Assembly: GCF_000143535.2 (NCBI RefSeq)
Contig: NC_037321.1
Location: 1,922,001 to 1,986,000, forward strand
DNA from: Botrytis cinerea B05.10
Lineage: Eukaryota; Ascomycota; Leotiomycetes; Helotiales; Sclerotiniaceae
Reading direction: 5' to 3'
Length of the DNA: 64,000 nucleotides
The notes under the pieces were generated by a model that was not told where the DNA came from, searched no databases, and saw only the letters and a list, made by a program, of their open reading frames with translations. This document shows positions 46,693 to 59,689 of this stretch, piece after piece (position 1 is the stretch's first letter; each line of letters begins with the position of its first letter). A program made the position numbers and the translations under genes.

Positions 46693-47610
46693 TCAACCCC
46701 ATCCCACGGAGAACCCCCAAGAGCCATCAAAAGTTTCATCCTCACCCTTCAATGGTCGTAAACATCCCAAATCCCACGTCTTATCTTTCATCTTCTGTAA
46801 ACAATGAAATCGTGGGACTTGATTCGGGGCGTAAAATCTTAGTAGCATCTCCATATCTTCTTCGGTCATCGCATGTAGGTCTTCTAAACTATAAGCGTCG
46901 CTAACTTTGATCATCCTGCTTGTTGTAAGTATAGTGCCAATATCATTGTTCAAAAGTGCTTACCAAGCCATCCTCTTTGGTCCTTCTTCTGGTGCCGGTG
47001 CAACTTTCCTGAGCATCTGCCTTAATTTTCCAATCTTCTCTATCCCGTCTCCAATTTTGTCTGGTAGATTCGAAGCAATTTGTCTCCTTACGATATTGGC
47101 AAATCGTGGACCTTTCCCATTTGTGCTAACCATAATTTGTAAAGGTCCATCTCGGTGAACACTTCCAAAGTAGAAGTCACATTCAGGGGGCACATCTGCA
47201 ATGTTCGCTGCTATTTTCCTTTCTTTACACAACTTCCATATCTGTGAAGATGCTTCCGGGTCATCGACCGCAGTCAATACCATATCAACATTGTCGAGAT
47301 CGGATGGTTCGAACTTTCTATCCACAAAGTCGACTTGTCCCTCTTGTACTCGATATGCGACTTCTGGGTTTAAACCTTCTCGAGGTGATACGACGGTAAC
47401 CTTTGCATCTGCATTTAGAACGTTCAAGATTCGACCTGCTGCAACCTTTCAGATGATTAGCACGGAAGAATGATGGTGGAAAGGAGGTTTTTTTTTTACC
47501 TCTCCGCCTCCAACTACTAGTACTCGTTTATTCTTGATTTGCCATGCCAGTATCAATGATCCGCCACCCTCAACTTTTGGAAAATTTTCTTCACCCATCG
47601 GTATTGACAT
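46693..47610 (-). CDS. MET8: Precorrin-2 dehydrogenase/sirohydrochlorin ferrochelatase
   Basis: The minus-strand exons 47610-47500, 47445-46964 and 46915-46693 give 271 residues, very close to yeast Met8. The NAD-binding motif VLVVGGGEVAAGRIL is split by the first intron. DFVDRKFEPSDLDNVDMVLTAVDDP carries the aspartate-rich active-site strand. NIADVPPECDFYFGSVHRDGPLQIMVSTNGKGPRFANIVR is the Met8/CysG hallmark region. The enzyme makes siroheme for sulfite and nitrite reductases, so it serves methionine and cysteine synthesis. At the last intron two acceptors three bases apart (AAG and CAG, NAGNAG type) would change only W-M to C-R-M. It is divergent to the Pep7 gene, 301 bp apart. Confidence 0.92.
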
Positions 47611-47911
47611 TGAGATATTTGATGTTGTGCATAATAACCAATTCTTTATTGGATATATTATACTTCTGTGTTTTATTGTGAAGGTGAAAGCTTATCGTTG
47701 ATGACATTTCCGATAAGCAAATGGAATTCGGTACAGTACCGATAAGGCACAGCCAGAGAGCTTCGCTTACTCAAGACATACGAAACCACCGTCACAGAAT
47801 GAACAAGGCGGAGGGAAAGCCGTAAAGACAGAGAACATTTAAAGAAATCAATGTCTTGAATCGGTGAGGATCTGAGGTAAACTCCCTCAAAATTTTGATA
47901 TCCTTACAATC
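47611..47911. promoter_or_regulatory. Bidirectional MET8/PEP7 promoter with a CGG-N7-CCG palindrome
   Basis: Only 301 bp separate the two start codons. TCGGTACAGTACCGA at 47728-47742 is a perfect 7+1+7 inverted repeat containing CGG-N7-CCG. CCGATAAG occurs at 47710-47717 and again overlapping the palindrome at 47739-47746. This looks like a binding site for a dimeric Zn2Cys6 factor, or a GATA site pair. Confidence 0.5.
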
Positions 47912-50074
47912 ATGTCCAGCAGAAAGCTGGGAGGTGGGAGGATTTTGGGTAGTGGGAAGTCATTGGCACCTCCTACCCCTCCGGCGCAACAACGAAGTTC
48001 GAGTTTCATTACCCCTTCAGAAAGTACTCTTTCTTTAAGTTCGACTCATTCAGTATCCCCTCTAGCGACGTCGCCTTTACCAAACGACAGTCAGGATTTA
48101 AGGTCGAGAGTTTCGCTGGATAATGGCCGCTCTTCAAATGTCACCGCCGTGGCCTCGAAGCTCCTATGTCCAATATGTAGCGAAGAAATGGTAGGCTAGC
48201 CCCTTGATATATTATAATGTGAGAGTAATAATAATGTTTGGCAGATGACCTTGTTGCAATTAAACCGGTATGCCTCTCACGTCTCGAAAGTTTGAAAAGA
48301 AACTCACTCTCAATAGACATCTTGACGATAATCACCAAGAACTTCCAGAGGTAGAGCAAGACGAAGTGAAGAATTGGTTCGACAAGCAGGTTATCAAGGC
48401 AAAAAAGTTCCAACCGTTGGCAGTCATAAATCAAAAACTCAAGGGACTAGATGTATTCGAATCGAACGATGTGTCAACATCATCGACTCCTATTCCGAAT
48501 ACACTTTCTGGAAATCGCATGTCAACCTCCGAGCCAACAAGACCAGATCCCGACGAAGTAATTACAAGGACGCATTGGCAGAAATCAGGATTCAATGATA
48601 CATGTACGGAACCAATATGTGGGAAAAGACTTGGTGCTGTCAATGGAAGTGTTAATTGTAGGAAATGCGGTCGTCTATTCTGTGAGGATCACACGATGTA
48701 TCAAATCAAACTCTCGAGGTCGGCACAACATGAACCTGTAAGGGGATTATGGTGTAGGGTTTGCGAGACTTGTTTTAAGTCAAGAGAAGGATATAATGAT
48801 CACAATGGTTATTTGCGAGATCATACAAACGACTTTATGGCAATGCGAAGGAAGCATGTGGATAAAGCTTATTTGGAGATTTCGAGGTTAGAGAAACGAC
48901 TCACTAAATTGACCCAACTACTTGCAAATCCACCTGAAGACATGGCCAGTAATGGGGCATTATTATCTTTAGCAGGACAAAAGAATCCTCGCAAAATACT
49001 TGAACAATCAGTGGTAACTTGGGAAGAAGATGCAAAGGTTCCAAAATGTCCTTTTTGTCAACAAGAATTTGGCTCTTGGTCATTTCGACGGCATCACTGT
49101 CGATTATGTGGGCGAGTTGTCTGCTCAGATTCTAGAACTGGATGTTCCTCCGAAATTGGATTGAATGTCACAGCACGTAAGTTTTTAACTTCTTCGATAT
49201 TTCCAATATCTTCAGTGTCATTCATTGACACATTCCAGTGACTGACATTCAGTCAGAAAAACATTCGGAGAATATTAGTATCGATATACGGATGTGTCGC
49301 GATTGTAAAACTACAGTCTTCTCCAAGAAAGATTTCGCTGCTGAACTTATGGAGAAAACACCCTTACAGCGGGCTTATGAAAATCTTCTACAATTCCAGA
49401 AGGGTATCCGTCTATTATTACCCAATTTCCAACGCTTATTAGTTGCCCTTCAAGATCCAGAAAAACCACCGTCACATGTTCAACTCGCCGAAGCAGCCAA
49501 AGTTCGAAAGAGGTTAATAGATAGTTTCGGAAAATATGATCAAGCCGGCAGACGCATTCGTGACTTGCCAACCACATCACCCACTCAACAAAAGATTCAA
49601 AAATCAATCTATCAACAATCTTCAACTTTCCTTCATCTTCATATGCTTCCTCTTAAATCTCTTCCCAAAGTTCTCAAACATGCTACTCCATCTTCAAGTC
49701 ATTCATCTCTAAGACCTCAAAATGGTCGTTCCGCCCTGTCAAATGTCAAATTCAACGATACAGCCACAGAAACATCATCACAAGTTTCAGATGTTTCTCA
49801 AATATCTCAGATGGAGCAAGAAGAAAAGGAATTACGAGAAAAACTAATAGTTTTAGAAGAACAGAAATTTTTTGTCGAAGGAATGGTAAAAGATGCGGGG
49901 AAGAGAAGGAAGTTTGATGAGGTGGAAGCATTAAAGGCAAATTTGCAAGACGTGCAAAGGGAGATTGATACAGTTATGGGGTGTATTGGTCAATTGGATT
50001 TTGAAGGAGTTTACAGGAGAGAGATGGATGCTGGTGGGAGTGGGAACGGGAATGGGGTTTTGGGGTTGGGGTGA
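47912..50074 (+). CDS. PEP7: Rabenosyn-5/Pep7 (Vac1)-type FYVE protein
   Basis: Exons 47912-48190, 48245-48267, 48317-49176 and 49239-50074 give 665 residues; the second exon is only 23 nt. An N-terminal Ser/Pro-rich tail leads to a C2H2 finger (LLCPICSEEMMTLLQLNRHL, then DDNH) assembled from three exons. The first FYVE-like finger starts at C197 (CRKCGRLFCEDH). The second starts at C345 (CPFCQQEF, then RRHHCRLCGRVVC with the phosphoinositide-binding RRHHCR) and continues over the last intron. The C-terminus (ELREKLIVLEEQKFFVEGMV) fits the Rab-binding helical hairpin. In yeast Pep7/Vac1 tethers Golgi vesicles to endosomes through PI3P, Vps21 and Vps45. The domain order is exactly that of the family. 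Confidence 0.92.
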
Positions 50075-50822
50075 ATGATATAACGGGGTTGAGCTGGATA
50101 TCGAGTATTGTGCACTTTAACTTGGAGCAAGAAGGAATTATTGCACATAGTCTTATAGGACACGCACTTTTCCAGTATACCAAACGATGCATTGCTAGGC
50201 GTTGTATATTTTATATGGGATTGGCTGGCTTGGGTAGTTTGAGTGAGTACTACGGAATGGAAATATAAGTCATGGATGGTGTTTGGAGTGGGGTTTAGGA
50301 TTAGTTAGTTAGGTGTTGTTAGGATCGAATTAGGATTAGGATTCATTATCATATGTATATTTATACATACACAATCGAATTACTGAGTATGAGTATGAGC
50401 ATGTATAATGATCGAATACTTGCTCGCTTACCTTCCTGCCTGTCTGCTTGTTCGATTGTCTGCTTGCCTGTTTGCTTGCTGGAAAAGAAATGTGAGCTCA
50501 TTGTGAGTAATAGTTGGTGAATTCAAATATGACTCAAAATCAATCAAGCATATTAACAATGGATTTTGGAGGGATTCTTCGGCTGATATTACAATCCCAA
50601 TTGTCAGTGTCATTCATTTACAAATTAGGTTTCACATAAAAATAATACTACGACGAATCGTTGATTTGATTGTACAAGGAGTTATATGGGGAATCTCTTT
50701 TCTTCTTTCTTTCATCGGTATCATCAGCCTACACATCAACTAACCTCCCTAACCATTCCATCCCAACCAGTTCTATTACTGTCCTAACCCCTGAATTCAT
50801 ATCATATCACATAAAATCAATT
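50075..50822. other. Convergent intergenic region
   Basis: It lies between the 3' ends of PEP7 and the E2 gene. It contains GATTAGGATTAG- and TGCCTGTTTGCTTGCT-type simple sequence but no gene. Confidence 0.5.
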
Positions 50823-52317
50823 CTATAGCAACAATTCCAAAGGGTTCTCAACAACCTTCTTGAACTCCTTCATCCATTCACCACCAACGGCACCATCAAC
50901 AACCTTGTGGTCGAAGCTTCCAGTAACGGTAATTTGATCATCCCATTCAATTCCTCCATCTGCGCCTTGGATAGCTGCCTTTTGAGTGGTTCCTACGGCG
51001 AGAATGGCGGCTTGAGGTGGGTTGATGACTGCGGTGAATCTATCGATAGCGCTGTTCATTCCCATGTTGCTAATGGTGAAAGTTCCACCTTGGTATTCAT
51101 CTGGCTTGAGTTTACCATCACGGGCACGTTTGCCAAGGTCCTTAACTTGTGCTGAAATGGATTCGAGACCGAGTCCTTCGACATTCTTGACAATTGGGGT
51201 CATGAGACCAACTGGTGTGGCAACGGCAACCTGAGATTTTTTTAGTAAATTATAATGAAGTTGGAGGAGAAGAATAACTTACGCTGACGTCAACGTTGCT
51301 GAATTGGCGGATGAAACCATCTCTCCAGCTTGAGTTAACAGCTGGGACTTTCTTGCATGCAATAGCACATGCCTTGATCAAGAAATCATTGATCGAAAGC
51401 TTGTATTTCCCTTCTCCGGAAGCGTTAAGAGCTGTGCGGAGCTTAATCAGCTTGGTAACGGAAACAGTAGAGGCGACAAAGTAGTGTGGGTTTTGGTTCA
51501 CAGACTCGGTAAGACGGTTGGCGATGGTCTTACGCATAGATGTGATAGGAGTGTCGACGTAACTGGCAGTAGCAGCAGCTGGTGCGCCACTGCTTGAAGC
51601 TCCAGAAGAAGCCTTCTTGACATCAGCCTCAGTGACTTGTCCGCCAATTCCAGTACCCTTAACACCAGTAATCTTGACACCGGTCTCAATAGCCAATTTA
51701 ACAGCTGCGGAGCTAGCATTGATTGCTCTATCCATAGCAGGTTGTAATCTTCCACCACTTGAAGCGGATTCCTCCGGAGCTGGGGTCGATTCGGTTGGGG
51801 GCGGGGGAGCAGTTCCAGATTGTGTATCAGACTTCTCGGAAGACTGACTGGCTTCCTCCTTTGGTGGTGCTGGTGCAGATTTCTCTCCTCCAGCATCTGC
51901 GAGTGTGAAATCCGCAAAGGCCGATGTATCCTCTCCTTCTCCAACCATAACAGCAATTGGCTATTTTTCCGTCAGCACTCTAACCTTTCTACAGTTGGAA
52001 GTAGTACAAACATTTCCAACAGCAACATCCTTCTCTCCAGATTGCTTCAAGATGGCAGCCAAAACACCCTCCTCTTGGAATTCAAAGTCCATTTGCGCCT
52101 TATCGGTCTCAATCTCTACCAATACATCACCAGGAACAATTGCATCTCCAGGCTTCTTTTGCCACGATCCAATGTTACCTGAAGTCATGGTTGGCGATAA
52201 CGCTGGCATAGTGACTACGGTATGGGGAGGGAAAGATTTCGAGGCATAACATCTTGCTAATTGATATGGCAGAGATGGAGATTGAAGGGCACGCTTTCTC
52301 AACACTGCGGAAAACAT
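50823..52317 (-). CDS. LAT1: Dihydrolipoamide acetyltransferase, E2 of pyruvate dehydrogenase
   Basis: The minus-strand exons 52317-52012, 51960-51283 and 51230-50823 give 463 residues. A basic mitochondrial presequence (about 1-28) precedes one lipoyl domain ([20 protein letters not shown]) with lipoyl lysine Lys73 in [10 protein letters not shown]. An Ala/Pro/Ser hinge is followed by the peripheral E1/E3-binding domain ([16 protein letters not shown], then [13 protein letters not shown]). The catalytic acyltransferase domain has [16 protein letters not shown] and the active-site [13 protein letters not shown] (His436). It transfers acetyl groups to CoA in the matrix complex. The [10 protein letters not shown] and DHKVVDGA motifs identify the pyruvate-type E2 rather than the oxoglutarate one. 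It is divergent to SEC7. Reading frames on the opposite strand are shadows. Confidence 0.95.
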
Positions 52318-52995
52318 CTTGATGGGAATATCTAGAGAAGAACGAAAGGACTCAGGTTAAAGGAGTGAAAAGAACCCAAATCAGTATCCAGACAAATAAA
52401 AGTCTTGGATATGTAGAACCCGGTACAGTAGGATTAGGGCGGGAAGGTGGGTGGTAAATGTTTGGGGTGGAGTGGGAGGAAGTTATTCGCGACAAAAACA
52501 CAGATTTAAATTGTTCTGTTGAATGTCGGAAAACCTCGTAGGTTGAGTTCCGTTGGCAGACCGGAGCTCCTTGGGATTAGTACAGATGTAGTATAGTGGT
52601 GGAGTGGGCGTAGATTATTCCACCGTTAAGAGTCCTATTGGCGGTTAAGCGCCGGTAGCGCTGGCCGAGCTTTTGATTGGTTCTCAAGCGCTCAATGGAT
52701 TTCGAAGGACAGGGAAGCGTGCTTCCAATGAAATGGCCGGACCAGATATGTGTTGATGTGTTATTAATGTGGCAGCTAAGGGTTCATCGGGAAAGAAATC
52801 GGTGATTATGACCCGTTCTCTTCCCCCCTCGAAATCCATCCCTCAAATCCAGATACGAGGGAATTCTTAATTTCATAACTTTCAGCTAAAGTCTTAGGAC
52901 ACTACATTTTATGGGATCTGTTCTTCTTTCTTTTTAAAGAATCGCACATCACACTCCTCCCTACGGATGGAAGTTGGCGCAATCGATCGACCACC
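52318..52995. promoter_or_regulatory. Bidirectional promoter between LAT1 and SEC7
   Basis: This 678-bp region between two housekeeping start codons has reverse CCAAT boxes (ATTGG) at 52637-52641 and 52675-52679. Near them is an inverted repeat AGCGC-N5-GCGCT (52648-52662). No TATA box is clear, as usual for housekeeping pairs. Confidence 0.5.
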
Positions 52996-55900
52996 ATGAG
53001 CTCCATCGTCTTTGTGATTTCGGCTCTGGAAGCTATCCATAATTCAAAAGAGGCTCAGAAAAGAAAGGGATTAGGGGACGCAGTTGAAAAAGCTCTGAAG
53101 GATATTAAAGAACACGAACCTCAATTGCCTGATCCTGAAATCATTTTCGATCCATTGCAACAAGCTACACGATCCGGAAGTATCCCATTGACTACCACGG
53201 CATTAGATTGTATTGGGAAACTTATTAGCTACTCTTACTTCTCAGTTCCTTCATCACCAAACGCAGATCGAGAGGCAGATCGTGCGCCATTAATCGAACG
53301 AGCGATCGATACAATATGCGATTGTTTTCAGGGAGAAACGACGCCAGTCGAAATCCAGCTGCAGATTGTGAAATCGTTGTTGGCAGCAGTCTTGAATGAT
53401 AAAATCGTCGTTCACGGTGCGGGATTATTAAAGGCAGTGCGACAGGTTTACAATGTCTTCCTCCTTTCGAAAAGTAGTCCGAATCAACAGGTTGCGCAAG
53501 GGACATTGACACAAATGGTTGGGACGGTATTTGAGAGAGTAAAGACAAGGATACATATGAAGGAGGCCAGATTGAACCTTTCGAAATTGGATAAAGACGC
53601 CGAAAATACTAGCTCATTTACGGTCGATGCACAAGAGTCGTTGAATGGAGTACCTGGAAGCAGTGTGGGAGAGGAAGCAGTGGATGAAACGGCGACGGCA
53701 GAAGAACCTTCCAATGGAGATGCGCCAAAACTTACCCTTAAAGACCTGGAGCACCGAAAGAGTTTCGACGATTCACAGATGGGAGAAGGGCCAACTATGG
53801 TTACACAAGTCAAGCCTTCGAAAGCTTCACCTCGTTCCGCATCAGAACAAACCGCTCCGGATAGTGGTACTGATGATAGTATAGAATCCGAGGACATGGA
53901 AGATGAGGTTTATATAAGGGATGCATATTTGGTTTTCAGGTCCTTTTGCAATCTCAGCACCAAAATTCTTCCACCGGATCAATTATTCGATGTAAAAGGC
54001 CAAGCAATGCGCTCAAAGTTAATTTCTCTTCACCTCATTCACATGTTACTCAATAATAATATGCTCGTCTTCACTTCTCCATTGTGTACGATTACCAACA
54101 GCAAGAGCAATGAGCCTACTGGCTTTCTACAAGCCATTAAATTTTACCTTTGTCTTAGCATAACTCGAAATGGCGCCAGCTCTGCTGATAAAGTCTTCGA
54201 AATTTGTTGTGAAATTTTTTGGTTAATGCTAAAATTCATGAGAGCTCCTTTCAAGGTTTGTGTTGATGAATAGACAGTCCTGATCTCTTAACTAACTATC
54301 TTACAGAAAGAGATTGAAGTCTTCTTAAATGAGATTTATCTAGCTCTTCTAGAAAGACGAAACGCGCATGTTACTCAAAAGCTTCATTTCATGGGCATCC
54401 TTCATCGTTTTTGCGCTGATCCTCGTGCGCTTGTTGAGACATATTTGAATTACGATTGCGATCGAAATGTTGATAACATGTTCCAGACCTTGATTGAAGA
54501 TCTGTCAAAAGCGGCGAGTGCTGCTGTCATGGTAAGCCCTCTTGCCCAGCAGCAATATGAAGAGAAGAACAGTAAAAGTTCAGGTGGTGATTGGCAATCT
54601 CGAGGGACGCTTCCTCCGCCTCTATCTACAGCACATTTGAGTAGCCATACTGAAAATGGAGAGGCCGAAATTCCAAAAGAATACATCGTGAAGCGACAAG
54701 CTATGGATTGTCTTGTGGAGACACTTAGATCACTGGTAAATTGGTCACAGCAAGGAATTGCTGATGTTACTAGTAGCCCAGAAAGTGATATCAGAGGCTC
54801 CGCCGATGTTAGGGAATCCCTGGAACCTGGAAACGATAGTTCATCAAGAATTACTGGTGAAAATACGCCAATGCCTTCAACACCTGTCATGGATGATGAC
54901 CCTGAACAATTGGAAAAGGAGAAGCAAAGAAAGACTGCAATGACAAATGCCATCAAGCAATTCAACTTCAAACCAAAGAAGGGCATCAAGCTTTTACTCG
55001 CCGATAAATTCATAGCGGAAGATACACCAGAATGTATTGCACAATTCTTACTACGAGAGGATAGATTGGATAAGGCGCAAATTGGAGAGTTTTTGGGTGA
55101 AGGAGAAGAACGAAACATTGCGATTATGCACGCGTTTGTGGATGCAATGGACTTTACTAAACGTCGATTCGTGGATGCTCTACGTCAGTTCTTACAATCA
55201 TTTCGTCTTCCTGGTGAAGCTCAGAAGATTGATCGTTTCATGTTGAAATTTGCGAATCGATATGTTATTGGCAATCCAAATGCATTTGCTAATGCAGATA
55301 CTGCTTACGTTTTGTCTTACTCTGTCATTATGTTGAATACGGATCAACACAGCAGTAAAGTTGCAAAGAGAATGACCAAAGAAGATTTCATCAAGAACAA
55401 TCGTGGCATTAACGATAATGCAAGTTTACCTGACGAGTACCTCATCGGCATCTACGAAGAAATTCAAAAGGAAGAAATCGTGCTCAATAGTGAACGCGAA
55501 GCCGCTGCAGCCACTGGAAATGCTCCTCCACAATCTACTGGTGGTATTGCGGCAGGTCTTGGACAAGCTTTGGCCACAGTTGGACGCGACTTACAGCGTG
55601 AAGCCTATTTGCAACAATCAGAAGAGATCTCTCATAGATCTGAACAATTGTTCAAGAACCTTTTCCGAAATCAACGAAAGAATGCGTCGAAATCTGGGGA
55701 TAAATTTATTCCTGCTACTTCATTCAAACATGTCGGCCCTATGTTTGAGGTAACTTGGATGTCATTCTTCTCTGGGCTTTCCGGGCAACTGCAAAATTCG
55801 CACAATATTGAGATCATCAAATTATGCATTGAAGGAATGAAGTTAGCAATTCGTATTGCATGTCTTTTCGACCTAGAAACTCCACGTGAAGCTTTCGTTT

Positions 55901-58497
55901 CCGCTCTCAAAAACTCCACCAATCTCAACAACCCCAAGGATATGATGGCAAAGAATGTGGAAGCATTAAAAGTTCTTCTTGAAATAGCACAAACAGAAGG
56001 AAATCTTTTGAAAGGATCGTGGCGAGATATCCTTATGTGCATCAGTCAATTGGATCGCTTACAGTTAATATCGGATGGAGTTGATGAAGGCGCTATTCCC
56101 GATGTTTCAAAAGCTCGAATTGTTGCTCCATCACGATCAGATACCAATTCATCAAGAAAATCCACCGCTTCTCAACGACCTAGAACTCGTCCAAGGACGA
56201 ATACGCAGAGTACTACTTATTCAATGGAAATTGCAATGGAAAGTAGATCTGATGAAGTTATCAAGGGAGTGGATAGGATATTCACAAATACGGCCAATCT
56301 TTCCGGTGAAGCTATCGTTCACTTCGTCACAGCTTTGTGTGATGTCAGTTGGGATGAAATCAAGATATCAGGTTCCAACGAATCCCCAAGGACATACAGT
56401 CTTCAAAAGCTTGTGGAGATCAGTTACTACAATATGCTTCGTGTGAGATTCGAATGGGTCAATATTTGGGCTGTTCTAGGTGAGCACTTTAACCGAGTTG
56501 GTTGTCACAATAATACTGCCGTGGTATTTTTTGCTTTGGATTCTTTGCGTCAGCTATCCATGCGATTTATGGAGATCGAAGAATTGCCTGGATTCAAATT
56601 CCAAAAAGATTTTTTGAAACCATTTGAGCATGTAATGTCAAATTCAAATGTTGTATCTGTAAAGGATATGGCTTTGCGTTGTCTAATACAAATGATTCAA
56701 GCCCGTGGAGAGAATATTCGCTCTGGATGGAGAACAATGTTTGGAGTATTTACCGTCGCAGCTCGAGAACCATATGAGAGTATCGTGAATCTTGCCTTCG
56801 AAAATGTTAACCAAGTTTACAAAACTAGATTCGGTGTTGTCATCTCCCAAGGCGCATTTGCAGACTTGATCGTTTGCTTGACTGAATTTTCGAAGAATAT
56901 GAAATTCCAAAAGAAGGGTTTACAAGCCATGGAAGCATTGAAATCTATCATTCCCAAGATGTTAAAGACACCGGAATGTCCACTATCTCACAAATCGAAC
57001 GCGAATTCAGATGGCTCGATAAAAACTCCAGACACCGCCACGAATCCTATCAGTCGAACTACCCAGGAAGAAGCATTTTGGTTTCCTGTTTTATTTGCTT
57101 TTCACGATGTTCTTATGACAGGAGAAGATTTGGAAGTCCGCTCTAATGCTCTGAATTACTTATTTGACTCACTGATCAAATATGGAGACAACTTTCCTTC
57201 GGATTTCTGGGACATATTATGGAGACAACTACTCTATCCTATCTTTATGGTTCTCAAATCCAAATCCGAGATGTCCAACGTCGTCAATCATGAAGAATTA
57301 TCTGTGTGGCTATCAACTACAATGATTCAAGCTCTTCGAAATATGATCACCTTATTCACTCACTATTTCGAATCACTTGAATACATGTTGGATAGATTCC
57401 TTGATTTGCTTGCTTTGTGCATATGTCAAGAGAATGATACAATTGCTCGAATCGGTAGTAATTGTTTACAGCAATTAATTTTGCAGAATGTTACAAAATT
57501 CAAACCTCAACACTGGTCAAAAATAGTTGGAGCATTTGTAGAGTTATTCGATAGGACAACTGCATTACAATTATTTACTGCTGCAACATCATCTGCAGCA
57601 GGAGGTTCTATGGAGAGCTCCACAGTACCAATTGATGATATTGATGATGGTCAATCTTTAAAGATCAATGGTACAAATGGTGGTGCAACCTCGGATGCAG
57701 AGAGCATTGCTGAACCAGAGGGTCAGACACCTGTAGCTCAAACTCCAGAGTTAGAGGACTACAAACCACAATCAGGTCTACAACAACAACCTGTAGTTGT
57801 CACTGCAGCTCGTCGACGGTTTTTCAATAAAATCATTACCAAGTGTGTTTTACAACTTTTAATGATTGAAACAGTCAACGAACTTTTCTCCAATGATACA
57901 GTTTATGCACAAATTCCTAGTCCAGAACTTCTTAGGTTAATGGCTCTACTCAAGAAATCTTTCTTGTTCGCCAAAAGATTCAATGAGAACAAAGAATTAC
58001 GCATGCGTTTATGGCGTGAAGGATTCATGAAACAACCACCTAATTTGTTGAAGCAAGAATCTGGTAGTGCCGCTACATACGTTTCTATTCTCCTTAGAAT
58101 GTACCATGACGAAGGTGAAGAGCGAAAAAGAAATCGAGCAGAGACGGAACAAGCATTAGTACCCCTTTGTGCCGATATCATTCGTGGTTTCACTCAACTC
58201 GAAGAAGAAAGTCAACAAAGAAATATTATCGCTTGGCGACCAGTTGTTGTAGATGTGTTGGAAGGTTACATGAATTTTCCACGAGAAGGATTCGAGAAGT
58301 ATGTTGAAGTATTCTATTCATTATCAGTGGATTTACTTTCTAGGGATATGGGAGTGGAAATTAGGTTGGCGTTACAAGGACTTTTGAGAAGGGTTGGGGA
58401 AGTCAAATTGGGTCTTCCACCTACAGTAAGACCTAATACGCCTACTAGTCCTACTTCATTATCATTTGGTGGGAGACGAATGAGTCGCAAGGATTAA
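52996..58497 (+). CDS. SEC7: Sec7-type guanine-nucleotide exchange factor for Arf
   Basis: Exons 52996-54255 and 54307-58497, with a 51-nt intron, give 1816 residues, typical of the large BIG/Sec7 class. An N-terminal DCB region (about 1-200), an acidic Ser-rich linker and the HUS box region (QKLHFMGILHRF, then NYDCD near 450-475) precede the Sec7 catalytic domain (about 627-815). The glutamic finger is in FRLPGEAQKIDRFM (Glu724) and the conserved LNTDQHS is present. The C-terminal HDS repeats start around WMSFFSGLSGQL and include ENVNQVY and NCLQQLI. The protein activates Arf at the trans-Golgi by GDP/GTP exchange. Start ATG 52996 has context CACCATGAG. It is divergent to the E2 gene. Confidence 0.95.
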
Positions 58498-59689
58498 AAA
58501 TGAGTTGAATGGATTAAAAATATTAGATTTGCAAGCGTATAGGGATTTCATGATCCTTTTCTTTTTTACCTCTTCTTTCTTTTCTGGGAACTATTTGAGC
58601 GTGTCATATAGGGTAGTGACTAGTATGGGAGTTCAAGGGGTTTGATTGAGGTGTTCTTAATCTGTCAGTTAATGATGACATGATGGATTTTACCTATAGT
58701 TACCGGCTTGTATGAATACACTTTTTTCTCTGATATTGGAATTAATCAATTTGATTCGTATTTCTTGTGTGTTCACTGTGTTCACTGCTATGTTCTATGC
58801 TAATTTGGTAACTCTGTCCATGCATTGTGTATTTTCCGAGGACCAAGTTGGATCTTGACTAGTATACTCGGCTTATCATAAGTCAATTTTGCGACACATT
58901 TTCTTACATTCATCCTCATCAATTTAATCTTCTGTGGATGAATCGTTCTCAGATTTGTTTTCTTCATGGTTTCTCTATTTGGGTTTTTTAATTGTTGGAT
59001 GTCGACGTTTCTTTATTCAGGTTTTCAACTGTTACCCGCTGAATTCTTTGACGTTAAATGAATTAGTGTTTCATGGGATCTTAATTCAAATACTTGTCAT
59101 TGTCGGAATTTTTTCTTGAGCAATTAAGAATAACCACCTAATTCTCATTCATTACGGAAATTTAACTTATTAAAATCTGTCTACATGAACCATAATGACT
59201 TCCCTTGCAATCATCTAAAAATCTCCTTTATCCCCCTCGCTTAACATTTCCCCCTCTGCAAACAGCCAATCCTCACTTCTCCCCACAAAGAATCTTCTCC
59301 TCAGTCTTCACTACCCTTCATCACCCTTCAACTCCAATTCTTCTCTCTTTATCTCACATTCAGATTCTCATCTCTAGACAATACCCCCCACTCCCTCTTT
59401 ATCAATCCACAAAGAACATTCAATCGTATAACTCGCGCGCTCAATCATTCGTACAAACAAGATGTTCGAATTTCGATTCCAGTCGTGCATAGGAAGCTCA
59501 AGCTCAAGCTCAAGCTCAAGGAACAGCGCAAGTTTAAGCTCAGTATTCACGTCACCGTGGAAATTAAATTCTCGCATTTTATTATCGTCTATCTGTCATA
59601 TCCTGTTCATTAACTCGCGCTTCGTTCATAATCCCATTGTCACTTTATTTTCAATCACCCCATATTTTTACGGTTAATATTAACTAAAT
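58498..59689. other. Intergenic region and leader of the next gene
   Basis: No supported gene. The right half is a C/T-rich probable leader ending with an AGCTCA hexamer run (59494-59521) and an AT-rich stretch before the ATG at 59690. Confidence 0.5.
59494..59521. repeat. AGCTCA hexamer run
   Basis: Four and a half AGCTCA units, probably within the 5' UTR of the following gene. Confidence 0.75.

Noticed and set aside
46112..46720. 200-codon minus-strand frame
   Set aside because: It overlaps the MET8 3' end in another frame and its second half is translation of the heptamer minisatellite.
54450..55118. 222-codon minus-strand frame inside SEC7
   Set aside because: Shadow of the strongly supported SEC7 coding sequence.
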